64,000 bases of DNA, from contig CAVQOB010000021.1 of NCBI GenBank assembly GCA_963714325.1, positions 1-64,000 of the forward strand, written 5' to 3'. Shown here one piece after another: positions 27,529 through 35,651 of this stretch. How positions within the stretch are numbered: position 1 is the first letter of the stretch; the number at the start of each line of letters is the position of its first letter. Source of the stretch: CAVQOB01 sp963714325 (lineage in GTDB: Bacteria > Pseudomonadota > Alphaproteobacteria > Rhizobiales > Hyphomicrobiaceae). The position numbers and the translations under genes were made by a program. A model generated the notes under the pieces. The model searched no databases. It saw nothing but the letters and a program-made list of their open reading frames with translations, and had not been told where the DNA came from.

Positions 27529-27997
27529 ATGCAGTCGAAGGCAGCGACCGTCTGTCAATGGGTTATCTTCGTGGGTCTCGTCGCGGCCGCGGCGTCGTTG
27601 GGTGCCGTGTTCAAGCCGGGCCTTTGGTACGCCACACTCGTCAAACCAGCCTGGACGCCACCGAATTGGCTCTTTGCGCCGGTATGGACAGTGCTCTACC
27701 TGATGATTGCGATCGCTGGCTGGCTTGCGTGGCGCAGTGATGCACGCTGGCCGGCGATCGGAGTTCTGGGCTTTCGGCCTCCTCCTCAACATGGCGTGGT
27801 CGTGGCTGTTCTTCGATCGCCATTTGATCGGTGCAGCACTGCTCGACATCTTGGCCCTCTGCAGTTCCATCTTGGTCTTCCTCCTGCTCATCAGGCGATC
27901 GAGCACTGCCGCATTTTGGCTCTTCGTCCCCTATCTTGTCTGGGTGAGCTTTGCGGCCGCCCTGAACGTGCAGATCTGGCGGCTCAATTCGCAATAG
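27529..27997 (+). pseudogene. tspO: TspO/MBR family protein, frameshifted
   Basis: TspO is a five-helix membrane protein that binds porphyrins and modulates oxidative and photosynthetic gene responses. The first frame gives helices 1-2 (VKPAWTPPNWLFAPVWTVLYLMIAIAGWLAW) up to about base 27780. The remaining helices continue in the +1 frame (AFGLLLNMAWSWLFFDRHLIG ... VPYLVWVSFAAALNVQIWRLN) to a stop at 27997. All family segments are present, so a single-base change is the only defect. It is either a fresh mutation or a sequencing error. It is 63 bases after the fasciclin gene and in the same transcription unit. Confidence 0.8.
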
Positions 27998-28050
27998 CAA
28001 CGCCGGTTGCGATCATCGAGTGTCTCCCGGCTGCAGGGAGTACCGCCCGA

Positions 28051-28080
28051 TGATCTGTTGCGCCGCCGATTGCGTAGACA
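28051..28080 (+). promoter_or_regulatory. RpoE(ECF11)-type promoter of the FAD-oxidoreductase operon
   Basis: TGATCT (28051-28056), exactly 18 bases, then TAGACA (28075-28080), 27 bases before the ATG. It fits the known TGATC-N18-TA pattern of RpoE-ChrR targets. Confidence 0.65.
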
Positions 28081-28106
28081 ACAGGCGGAGTTCAGGGTTC
28101 GACATT

Positions 28107-29459
28107 ATGCATTTGCGAAAATCGATTGCCGTCATCGGCAGCGGCATCTCCGGTCTCGGCGCGGCATGGCTGTTGTCGCGGCACCATGACGTGACGGTGT
28201 TCGAGGCCGCGACGCGGCCCGGCGGGCACAGTAACACTGTTGACGTGCCGGGGCTGGTTGGGTCCGCCGCTGTTGACACCGGCTTCATCGTATACAACTC
28301 CGCAAGCTATCCAAATCTGATTGCCCTGTTTGACCATCTCGGTGTCGAAACCGCGCCGACGAGCATGAGCTTTGCCGTCTCGCTCGATCGAGGCGGCTAC
28401 GAGTACGCAGGCACCGGCGTCGCGACGCTCTTCGGGCAGCCGAGCAACATCGTACGGCCGGCGCACTGGCGCATGATCCGCGACATGCTTCGCTTTTTTC
28501 GTGAGGCGCCCGGGCTGCTCGCAGCGGCCGCCGACGAGCGCCTGACACTCGGCCGTTACCTCGCCGAAGCCGGCTACTCCGACGCGTTTGTCGAGCGGCA
28601 CATTCTGCCGATGGCGGCAGCGATCTGGTCGACACCGTCGCGCGACGTCCTCGCGTTTCCCGCGGCTGCATTCGTGCGCTTCTTCGTCAATCACGGCATG
28701 CTGCAGGTCCGAGGCCGCCCGGAGTGGCGGACCGTCGTCGGCGGCAGCCGCGAGTATGTGCGCCGCCTGCTCGCGGCAACGAAGGGTGATGTTCGATTGG
28801 GAGACGCGGCAGCGCGCATGACCCGACGATCCGACGGCGTCACGGTCTCGACGGCAAGCGGGGAGCGCGCCTTCGATGCCTGTGTCATCGCAACCCACGC
28901 CGACGACGCATTGGCGCTGATGGCCGACGCGGACAGTGATGAGCGCCAACTTCTCGGCGCGTTCCGGTACTGCCCGAACCGCGCCGTGCTGCATCGTGAT
29001 GCCGCGTTGATGCCACGCCGCCGCAGGCTCTGGTCGAGTTGGAATTACCTCGACAATGGCGTGGGACGAGGCGCCCCGTTGTCGGTCACCTACTGGATGA
29101 ACAAGCTGCAGCCGCTCGGCGCCGCCACCCAGGATCTGTTCGTCACGCTGAACCCCATCCGTGCAATCAAAGCAGAGGACACGATTGCGACGTTCGACTA
29201 TCGGCATCCGCTGTTCGACACCGGGGCGATCACAGCGCAGCGCCAGCTTTGGCGATTGCAGGGTCGCCGCAACACGTGGTTCTGCGGTAGCTACTTTGGC
29301 TATGGCTTCCACGAGGACGGCTTGCAGTCGGGCCTCGCCGTAGCCGAAGACATCGGTGGCGTTCGCCGGCCGTGGATCGTACCGCAGGAATCGGGGCGCA
29401 TTCAGTTGCGGCCGGCAGGCCATCCGGTCCGCGACCGGGAACTGGAGGCGATCGAATGA
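28107..29459 (+). CDS. FAD-dependent amine-oxidase-like oxidoreductase of the RpoE-ChrR regulon
   Basis: A 450-residue flavoprotein. The N-terminal dinucleotide motif IAVIGSGISGLGAAWLLS is followed by the second FAD-contact VFEAATRPGGHSNT and by VDTGFIVYN, as in the NAD(P)/FAD-binding family that travels with DUF1365 and cyclopropane synthase. The C-terminal FAD segment is WFCGSYFGYGFHEDGLQSGLAVAE. A role in modifying membrane lipids under singlet-oxygen stress, possibly furan fatty-acid formation, is suggested by context in related bacteria but not proven. Its stop overlaps the next start (ATGA). Confidence 0.85.
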   Translation: MHLRKSIAVIGSGISGLGAAWLLSRHHDVTVFEAATRPGGHSNTVDVPGLVGSAAVDTGFIVYNSASYPNLIALFDHLGVETAPTSMSFAVSLDRGGYEYAGTGVATLFGQPSNIVRPAHWRMIRDMLRFFREAPGLLAAAADERLTLGRYLAEAGYSDAFVERHILPMAAAIWSTPSRDVLAFPAAAFVRFFVNHGMLQVRGRPEWRTVVGGSREYVRRLLAATKGDVRLGDAAARMTRRSDGVTVSTASGERAFDACVIATHADDALALMADADSDERQLLGAFRYCPNRAVLHRDAALMPRRRRLWSSWNYLDNGVGRGAPLSVTYWMNKLQPLGAATQDLFVTLNPIRAIKAEDTIATFDYRHPLFDTGAITAQRQLWRLQGRRNTWFCGSYFGYGFHEDGLQSGLAVAEDIGGVRRPWIVPQESGRIQLRPAGHPVRDRELEAIE

Positions 29460-30256
29460 GCGCTTTCAGATCCTGCATCTATTCTGGCACGGTCGTGCAC
29501 AAGCGACTCTCGCCCAAACAGCACGGGTTCGCTTATCGCGTCTTTGCCCTCTGCCTCGACGTCGACGAAATTGACCGCATGGACCAGGGCTTGCGCCTCT
29601 TCTCGCGCAACCGGCGCAATGTGGTGAGTTTCCGCGACGCTGATGTCGGCGAGGCGGGCGCCGAATCGGTAGCACTGAAGGCGCGGCGCTTGCTGGCCAG
29701 TGCAGGGTTCGCGCACTTCGGTGCGCGCATCGAACTCGTCTGCTATCCGCGCATCCTCGGTTACGTGTTCAATCCCTTGAGCGTTTATTTCTGTATGGAC
29801 GCTGACGGCCAGATCGGCGCCGTCATCTACGAGGTCACCAACACGTTCGGTGAACGCAAGAGCTATGTGGTCGAGGCCGGAGCGCGAACGCGTGCGGGCC
29901 TGATGCAAAGCTGCGCCAAGGAGCTCTATGTTTCGCCATTTACCGGTGCCCTGGGCCGCTACAGCTTTCACGTCGTGCCACCGTCCGACCGCATCGTGGT
30001 CGGCATTGCTCTCCGCGAGGGCGAACGGCCGATTCTGAAGACGCATTTTCGCGGTGACCGAATGCCGCTTTCGGATCGCGCGATTGCGCGCATGCTCGCC
30101 CGTCACTCGCTCATGACGCTCAAGGTCATCGGCGCCATCCACTATGAGGCGGCGCGACTTTGGGCCAAGGGCATTCCGCTCGTTCAGAAGCACGCCTCCC
30201 CCGCATATTCGTTCACGATCGTCCGTTCCAAATCGCAGGAAATCGAGCATGCATGA
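29456..30256 (+). CDS. DUF1365 domain protein
   Basis: A 266-residue protein of the DUF1365 family: SCIYSGTVVHKRLSPKQHGFAYRVF near the N-terminus, FNPLSVYFCMDADG and EVTNTFGERKSYV in the middle, KELYVSPFTG later. The family is almost always encoded between an FAD-dependent oxidoreductase and a cyclopropane-type methyltransferase, as here. Its biochemical function is unknown but presumably lies in lipid modification. It is coupled on both sides by overlaps (ATGA with the oxidoreductase, 8 bases with cfa). Confidence 0.9.
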   Translation: MSAFRSCIYSGTVVHKRLSPKQHGFAYRVFALCLDVDEIDRMDQGLRLFSRNRRNVVSFRDADVGEAGAESVALKARRLLASAGFAHFGARIELVCYPRILGYVFNPLSVYFCMDADGQIGAVIYEVTNTFGERKSYVVEAGARTRAGLMQSCAKELYVSPFTGALGRYSFHVVPPSDRIVVGIALREGERPILKTHFRGDRMPLSDRAIARMLARHSLMTLKVIGAIHYEAARLWAKGIPLVQKHASPAYSFTIVRSKSQEIEHA

Positions 30257-31498
30257 AGATGGAATGACCGCGCAGGGACACGATCTCTGCGATCGCCCGC
30301 ATGTTGGCGTTGCGCGTCGGCTCGTCGACAAACTTCTCCTTGCGGCACTGACCGAGGACGCGCAGGCGAGGAGCGTCGGAGCGCTGCATGTCGTGCTTCC
30401 CTCGGGCGCGCAAGTCCTTCTCGGTCGATCCGGTGACAAGCGCCTTGCCCGCCTGACAGTTCATCGATACAGGGCATTCTGGAAATTGTTGCGCGGCGGA
30501 ACACTCGGATTGGCCGAAAGCTACATGGACGGCGACCTCGACGCCGACGATCTCAAGGCTCTGTTCAATTACTACGTCGCCAACGACCAGGTGCTGACGG
30601 CGTCGCTCCCATCATTTAACGCGACGCGCCGGCGTGATCGCCGCATGCATCAGGGGCGCAGCAATACGCGCGCTGGAAGCCGCCGCAATATCGCGGCGCA
30701 TTACGATCTCGGCAACGATTTCTACCGCCTGTGGCTCGACCACAGCATGCTGTATTCAAGCGCGATCTTTCTGCGTCCGGACGCGACGCTGGAAGAGGCG
30801 CAACAGGAGAAGCTGGATCACATCTTGGCGGCGTTGGAGCTGCGACCATCGCAGAGATTGCTCGAGATCGGTTGCGGCTGGGGGGGCTGGCCGAGAGTGC
30901 CGCGCGAGCCGGCGCCCAGGTGGATGCGATAACGATCTCGCAGCATCAACTCGTAGCGGCGCGCGACCGGATCGCAATGGCCGGTCTGCAAGCGCGCGCC
31001 GATGTACGCTTCGAAGACTATCGCGACACCACGGGAAGCTACGACCGGCTCGTGTCGATCGAGATGATCGAAGCCGTCGGCGAGGAGAACTGGCCATTGT
31101 ATTTCGAGACGATCGCACAGCGTCTGAAGCCGGCGGGCGTCGCCGTCATTCAGGCGATCACGATCCACGAAGATGCCTTCGAGCGGTATCGACGAAATCC
31201 GGATTTCATTCAGCGCTACATCTTTCCTGGCGGCATGCTGCCGACGGTGCCGTTGATGCGCGAACGCGCGACGACCGCGGGACTGGAGTTCGAAACCGTC
31301 GAGCGGTTCGGATCGTCCTATGCGCTCACGCTTCGCGAGTGGCGTCGGCGCTTCGAGGCTGCATGGCCCGATATTGCCGCGTTGGGCTTCGACGAACGCT
31401 TCCGGCGAATGTGGCTCTATTATCTCACCTACTGCGAAGTAGGCTTCGAACACGGCCTGATCGATGCCGGCCTCTACAGAATGCGGAAGCCCGCTTGA
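30249..31498 (+). pseudogene. cfa: Cyclopropane-fatty-acyl-phospholipid synthase-like methyltransferase, frameshifted in a G7 tract
   Basis: The SAM-dependent methyltransferase family that cyclopropanates or otherwise methylates unsaturated membrane lipids. Frame one gives the N-terminal lipid-binding part, SRRNIAAHYDLGNDFYRLWLD and the SAM motif LLEIGCGWGG. The G-run at 30880-30886 then shifts the frame. One extra G would continue as LAESAARAGAQVDAITIS, then EMIEAVGEENW and FIQRYIFPGGMLP, to a stop at 31498. All motifs survive, so the defect may be phase variation, a recent mutation or a sequencing error. It overlaps the DUF1365 gene and precedes DUF3833. Confidence 0.85.
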
Positions 31499-31545
31499 GT
31501 GCTGGCCGTGGCCCGTGACAACAGTGGCACGAAAGGACGACCCGC

Positions 31546-32049
31546 ATGGCGCCGGTCATGACAACACGTCCCCAGACGCTTTTCGAATTGACGACCTTTC
31601 TCGAAGGCCGCACCACGGCGTGGGGGATCTTCGAGGATCGCTTCGGCCGGTTGCGCCGCCGCTTCAGCGTCGAAATGCACGGTGCTTGGCAAGGTGGCGT
31701 CTTCCAGCTCAATGAACGTTTCGTCTATGACACCGGCGAAGCCGAAGTGCGAACCTGGATCGTCACCCCTCGCGGGTCTGGCCGGTTCACGGCGACATGC
31801 CCCGATTGCATCGGCGTCGCGGTGGGGGAATGTGACGATGACCGCATAAGGATGCGCTATCGCTTCCGATTGCAACTAAGTGGGAGCGTAATGATCGTCA
31901 CATTCGACGACCGGATCTATCGAATGGGCGACGATATCGCGGTCAATCGCGCGGTGATGAGTAAATGGGGCATCAAACTTGGCGCGTTGTCGCTGTTCTT
32001 CCACCGCGAGCCGCAGCCGGCGGAGAACCGAAGCGTTCCGGTGCATTGA
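31546..32049 (+). CDS. DUF3833 family protein
   Basis: A 167-residue protein of the DUF3833 family: FLEGRTTAWGIFEDRFGRLRRRF near residue 18, then LNERFVYDTGEAEVRTWIV and a terminal ALSLFFHRE segment. No signal peptide is obvious. Related proteins are predicted lipocalin-like and occur in the same RpoE-ChrR-linked lipid operon. Function unknown. It begins 47 bases after cfa on the same strand and converges with the SDR gene. Confidence 0.8.
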   Translation: MAPVMTTRPQTLFELTTFLEGRTTAWGIFEDRFGRLRRRFSVEMHGAWQGGVFQLNERFVYDTGEAEVRTWIVTPRGSGRFTATCPDCIGVAVGECDDDRIRMRYRFRLQLSGSVMIVTFDDRIYRMGDDIAVNRAVMSKWGIKLGALSLFFHREPQPAENRSVPVH

Positions 32050-32062
32050 AGGAGGCCGTGAT

Positions 32063-32815
32063 TTACACCGGGTCGAAGCGGCCGCCGATGCGCAGGTAGA
32101 GCCAGTTCGGCATGATCCGCAGTGCCTTCAGGATCAAGACGAGCGGCCAGGGAAAAGCGACTTCGAACCGGCCCGACTCGAGGCCGCGCAAGATGCGCCT
32201 GCCGGCGTCGTCGGGTTTCAGCATGAACGGCATCGGGAACGTATTCACCGCTGTCATCGGCGTTTCGACAAAACCCGGGTTGACGAGGCTTACGACGATG
32301 TCGTGTTGCGACAACTCAAGTCGAAGCACCTCGGCGAGACTGATGACCGCGGCTTTGCTCGGCGCATAAGCCGCAGCCAAAGGTAGTCCGCGATAACCGG
32401 CGACCGAGGCCACCAGCGCGATTTGTCCGCGACCATGTCCGATCATCGCCGGGATCAAGGGCTCGAGTACGTTGACAATGCCGAAGTAATTCACCTCCAT
32501 CGATTGCCTGGCTTTTTCGGCATTGTACTCGGACGACGTCATCGGATGCCAGATGCCGGCGTTCAAAATAGCGAGATCAATGTCGCCGATGGCCGCGATG
32601 ACACGCTGGTATGCGGCGGCGACATCGGCGCGGTCCGTGACGTCGAGCGGCACCGCGCGGATATTCTCATGAAGGCGGGACAGCGCCTCCAGTTTGTCGG
32701 CGGAGCGCGCGGAAGCGGCAACACGAACGCCGTCGCGCGCCAACTGCAACGCCAGTTCCCGCCCGATGCCCGTACTGGCACCCGTTATCCAGGCCGTCTT
32801 CCATGGCTTCGGCAT
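32063..32815 (-). CDS. Short-chain dehydrogenase/reductase
   Basis: A 250-residue classical SDR. It has NAD(P)-binding TGASTGIG near residue 11, the ILNAG motif, catalytic Ser in VASVAG and Tyr-x3-Lys in YAPSK, and a C-terminal extension ending in a hydrophobic PLVLILKALRIMPNWLYLRIG that may associate with membrane. The start ATG 32815 gives the family-typical N-terminus. The frame extends to 32911 inside chrR. It lies 17 bases after chrR and so belongs to the rpoE-chrR transcript. The substrate is unknown, plausibly a lipid aldehyde or ketone. Confidence 0.88.
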   Translation of the reverse strand: MPKPWKTAWITGASTGIGRELALQLARDGVRVAASARSADKLEALSRLHENIRAVPLDVTDRADVAAAYQRVIAAIGDIDLAILNAGIWHPMTSSEYNAEKARQSMEVNYFGIVNVLEPLIPAMIGHGRGQIALVASVAGYRGLPLAAAYAPSKAAVISLAEVLRLELSQHDIVVSLVNPGFVETPMTAVNTFPMPFMLKPDDAGRRILRGLESGRFEVAFPWPLVLILKALRIMPNWLYLRIGGRFDPV

Positions 32816-32832
32816 CGACGATGATCCCGCGG

Positions 32833-33486
32833 CTACATTTTGATCAAAGGCTGGAACAGGCGTCCGAACAGGCCCTTGAACTGCGCCGGGCGCTCGCTGG
32901 CGATGAGGCAAATGCAGCCGGCAACCGGGTCGGTCAGTGGTTTATGCTCGATGCTTTCATCGACATCCTGCAGATCGCCGAGCACATAGGTGCCGGTTAC
33001 ATCGCTGAATGCGCCATCGAGCACGAGCGTCAACTCGCCGCCGCCGTGGCCATGATCGGGCATCAGCCGGCCCGCTGCGATCTTCAACAGCCGCAGATCA
33101 CCCTTGGTCTCGGGTGACAGCGGCAGGCGATGATGCCAGACGCCCGGACCGAGCCGCTTCCACGGGATATTCTCGAACGTAAGGCCATACGCCCGGGCGA
33201 TCGGCGCGGGCAGGCGCTCTTCAGGGTTCGCCTCGCGAGCGGCGGTGTTGCGAGTTCTGGTCGCCGCTGGCCGGTCAAGTCGATCGGCAATCAGGTTGCG
33301 CTGCGCGCCGGATTGCCCAAGCAGGAGCTCGGCACCAAGAACATCGAGATCGCCAAGTTCCAACGTGCACTGCCGGCACATGGCGGCATGTGCGGCGACG
33401 ACCGCTGCCAGTGGCTCCGCCAGAGTGCCTGCGGCAAAGCTGATCAGCGTGGTGGCGTCCGGATGTCGTGAAATTTTCGGGTTCAT
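32833..33486 (-). CDS. chrR: ChrR-type zinc anti-sigma factor with cupin domain
   Basis: A 217-residue anti-sigma factor for the adjacent RpoE. The N-terminal ZAS domain has the zinc ligands H-x3-C-x2-C (HAAMCRQC) and an upstream His near residue 7. The C-terminal cupin has HGHGGGELTLVLDGAFSD and a later GDLQDVDESIEHKP, the metal-site pattern needed in Rhodobacter for response to singlet oxygen. It holds RpoE inactive until singlet oxygen or organic hydroperoxide releases it. Its ATG overlaps the rpoE stop (ATGA), with GGAGG just upstream, the standard sigma/anti-sigma coupling. Confidence 0.93.
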   Translation of the reverse strand: MNPKISRHPDATTLISFAAGTLAEPLAAVVAAHAAMCRQCTLELGDLDVLGAELLLGQSGAQRNLIADRLDRPAATRTRNTAAREANPEERLPAPIARAYGLTFENIPWKRLGPGVWHHRLPLSPETKGDLRLLKIAAGRLMPDHGHGGGELTLVLDGAFSDVTGTYVLGDLQDVDESIEHKPLTDPVAGCICLIASERPAQFKGLFGRLFQPLIKM

Positions 33487-34019
33487 CGGAGTTCCTCCAG
33501 CGCGCTCCGCAGTTTGTTGTAGGCCAGCCGGATACGGGATTTCACGGTGCCGAGCGGCAGGCCGAGACGCTCGGCAATCTCGCTGTGAGCCAGTCCCTCG
33601 ATGAAGGCCAGCGTCACGGCTTCCACCTGTTCGGGTGGCAGGTCGCGTAGCACCGCACGGACACGCATTTGACGCTGATTGAGGTCGGCGACCTCGTCGG
33701 CCGGTATATCCCGCGACGGGAGCGATGCAGCCTGCTCCTCGGTCAATTCCTGCCAAGGCTTTTGCCGTCGGATGCGATCAATGCGCAAGTTCCGCGCAAT
33801 CGTGAACATCCAGGTCGCGGGGCTTCCCTTTTCCGCCGAATAGAGTCCTGCCTTGCGCCAGACCGTAACCAATGTTTCCTGCGTCAGTTCCTCGGCCAAG
33901 CCGGAGTCCACACCCTGTTTCAACATGTAATTTCGAATGCGCGGTGCGTACTCCTTGTACAATTGCTCGAACGCTGCGTCGCTGCGGTCCGTGGCGATCA
34001 GCGTCAGCAAGTCGGACAT
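33483..34019 (-). CDS. rpoE: RpoE-type ECF sigma factor (ECF11, singlet-oxygen response)
   Basis: A 178-residue ECF sigma factor. Region 2 contains FEQLYKEYAPRIRNYMLKQG and the -10-recognising WMFTIARNLRIDRIRR. Region 4 has LPPEQVEAVTLAFIEGLAHSEIAERLGLPLGTVKSRI with the helix-turn-helix that reads the -35. It pairs with ChrR downstream. ATG 34019 follows a CAGGGG box. Longer in-frame starts (34085, 34139) would fall inside the promoter region. An excellent RpoE-type promoter lies upstream, implying autoregulation. Confidence 0.93.
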   Translation of the reverse strand: MSDLLTLIATDRSDAAFEQLYKEYAPRIRNYMLKQGVDSGLAEELTQETLVTVWRKAGLYSAEKGSPATWMFTIARNLRIDRIRRQKPWQELTEEQAASLPSRDIPADEVADLNQRQMRVRAVLRDLPPEQVEAVTLAFIEGLAHSEIAERLGLPLGTVKSRIRLAYNKLRSALEELR

Positions 34020-34108
34020 TTGGCCCCTGCCTGCGGCACGTGACGTCCGTGGCGGCCGCCAGTGATGATGTGCGAGGCTCAACATAATCGATCTCTGCTC
34101 CGTTGCAA

Positions 34109-34138
34109 TGCTTACGCGTGTCGGGGCGGCGCGGATCA
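34109..34138 (-). promoter_or_regulatory. Autoregulatory RpoE promoter of rpoE-chrR-SDR
   Basis: On the minus strand, TGATCC (34138-34133), exactly 18 bases, then TAAGCA (34114-34109). This is nearly identical to the published Rhodobacter RpoE consensus TGATCC-N18-TAAGA. It ends about 90 bases before the rpoE ATG. Confidence 0.75.
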
Positions 34139-34174
34139 CATTCGGGCATGCGGCAAGCCCTCCGCACAGACGAG

Positions 34175-34204
34175 TGATCTGGCGTCGAGGTTCGGCCGTA
34201 GTGA
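34175..34204 (+). promoter_or_regulatory. RpoE-type promoter of the DUF2177-DUF2878 unit
   Basis: TGATCT (34175-34180), 18 bases, TAGTGA (34199-34204). It is divergent from the rpoE promoter, with 36 bases between the two -35 boxes, so one short region serves both directions. Confidence 0.62.
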
Positions 34205-34357
34205 TTTTGGCGCAAACGGGCTGTCACGACGATCGACCGATTTCGCCAGCACGAGCGGCTGGCCGGTCATCGCGCAGGTGTGCAGGCGTCGGTCGTGTGT
34301 AAATGGTGTTCGCCAACGCAAGCCCAAGGTCGGGCGCTTATTCCGATGGGATGCCGC

Positions 34358-34804
34358 ATGCCTCGCTTCCTGACACTGCTGGCTGTCTATGCGGCTGCGG
34401 CACTCGTATTCGTCGTTCTCGATGGGATATGGCTGCTGCTGGTCGCCGCCGACCTGTTCAAGCGACACGTGGGTCACATTCTCCGAGACGTGCCGGATCT
34501 GCGGGCGGCACTTGCGTTTTACATCGTTTATGCGGGAGGACTGGTCGTGCTCGCCGTGCAGCCTGCGATAGCGACGCGCAGTTTGAGTGATGCGACTGCC
34601 AAGGGTGGCGTGCTGGGGTTCACGGCCTACGCGACGTTCGATTTGACCAATCTCGCGATCATCAAGGGCTGGAGCCTGCAGCTTGCGCTGGTGGATATGG
34701 CCTGGGGCATGGCCGCATCAGCCGCTGCAGCAGCCTGTGGCTATGCGATCGGCGCGCGCTTGCATGCACAGGCCGCCACAAGCGACGCAATGAGGCCGGA
34801 ATGA
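34358..34804 (+). CDS. DUF2177 membrane protein
   Basis: A 148-residue protein with four predicted helices. DUF2177 features are VFVVLDGIWLLLVAADLFKRHVG near the N-terminus and FTAYATFDLTNLAIIKGW in the third helix. The family is linked to the RpoE-ChrR regulon in several proteobacteria. The function is unknown. ATG 34358 has GGGA seven bases upstream. ATG 34346 is an alternative. Its stop overlaps the next gene's ATG. Confidence 0.85.
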   Translation: MPRFLTLLAVYAAAALVFVVLDGIWLLLVAADLFKRHVGHILRDVPDLRAALAFYIVYAGGLVVLAVQPAIATRSLSDATAKGGVLGFTAYATFDLTNLAIIKGWSLQLALVDMAWGMAASAAAAACGYAIGARLHAQAATSDAMRPE

Positions 34805-35349
34805 ACTGGCGCGTGATCGCGGAGTTCGCGGGCTTTCAAGCGGTTTGGCTCGCCTGTGCCATGGGTGCCGCGCACGGGTCGAGTGTTCCGGGACTGTTGG
34901 CCGCCAGCACATTTATCGCGGTTCAACTGACGCGCCATCGGTCGCGACCAGTGTTTCTGACGATGCTGGCCAGTGGCATCGGCGGGGCCTTCATCGAAAG
35001 CTTGCTCGCCGGAACGGGGTTCGTGCGCTACGCGGCCTCTTGGCCAAGCCCGAATTTGGCACCGCTGTGGATCATAGCGCTGTGGTTGGCGTTCGGAACG
35101 ACACTTGCGACAACCGCAAATCTCTTGCAGCAGCACACTCTGCCAAGAGCTGCCGTGCTCGGAGGCGTGTTCGGTCCGCTGTCCTACGCAGCTGGCGCAA
35201 AACTTGGCGCCCTCGACATCGCGGCTGCAAGCTGGGTTACCTTCGGCGTTATCGCTGGCGCTTGGGCTCTATCGTTCCCGAGCCTCGTCGCGCTGCAACG
35301 ATGGCTGCAGTCTGAATCCGCATCAAGCCGCAAATTCGGACCGCCATGA
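34801..35349 (+). CDS. DUF2878 membrane protein
   Basis: A 182-residue integral membrane protein with five or six predicted helices and the DUF2878 pattern: FQAVWLACAMGAAHG, GGAFIESLLAGTGFVRY, PLWIIALWLAFGTTL and GGVFGPLSYAAGAKLGAL. Function unknown. The gene is translationally coupled to DUF2177 (ATGA). A pair of small membrane proteins under RpoE control suggests a membrane-repair or lipid-handling role. Confidence 0.83.
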   Translation: MNWRVIAEFAGFQAVWLACAMGAAHGSSVPGLLAASTFIAVQLTRHRSRPVFLTMLASGIGGAFIESLLAGTGFVRYAASWPSPNLAPLWIIALWLAFGTTLATTANLLQQHTLPRAAVLGGVFGPLSYAAGAKLGALDIAAASWVTFGVIAGAWALSFPSLVALQRWLQSESASSRKFGPP

Positions 35350-35557
35350 TTGCACGGCTGCCTGCAACAAACATCTGGCTCGCGATCAATCTCAAAGTCG
35401 CTCGAAACCCGCCGGTTGGCGACGGGGCAAAAATTGTTGAGCGCCATTTCATGACGCCGCGATGCGTGACATCTGCGGGAGGTCGTGCGGTGCTTGTTGC
35501 AACCGGCGCCCGGTTAGAAGACTGTATTACCAAGAGTATCAGTTTAGGTTGCGTCAT

Positions 35558-35593
35558 CTTAATCACCGGGTCAGAGGTTCGAATCCTACATCA
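35558..35593 (+). repeat. Near-copy of the 3' half of tRNA-Lys (candidate attachment site)
   Basis: These 36 bases match 26527-26562 of the tRNA-Lys gene at 34 of 36 positions, from the anticodon through the T arm (shared TTCGAATCCTACATCA). The 5' half and the last acceptor bases are not preserved, so it is not a functional tRNA. A tRNA 3'-half duplication at the far edge of a cluster that starts at the tRNA is the usual trace of integrase-mediated insertion. Confidence 0.8.
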
Positions 35594-35651
35594 ACGACAT
35601 CGGACCTATGCATTGGCGCAGACGACGCTGGCCAGATTGACGCCGGCCAGA

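Larger units (their letters stand above)
26527..35593. mobile_element. Putative tRNA-Lys-integrated stress island (RpoE-ChrR regulon)
   Basis: The segment is bounded by tRNA-Lys and a 36-base near-copy of its 3' half, and holds only genes of the singlet-oxygen response unit plus fasciclin and tspO. Four RpoE-type promoters occur inside. No integrase is present, so it would be an old, immobilised element. Alternatively, the repeat may be a decayed tRNA duplicate unrelated to insertion. Confidence 0.5.

Noticed and set aside
28092..29423. 443-residue minus-strand frame
   Set aside because: It is antisense to the FAD oxidoreductase, which has clear cofactor motifs on the plus strand.
35521..35597. 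A second functional tRNA-Lys
   Set aside because: Only the 3' half is conserved. The acceptor and D arms cannot be formed, so it is recorded as a repeat.
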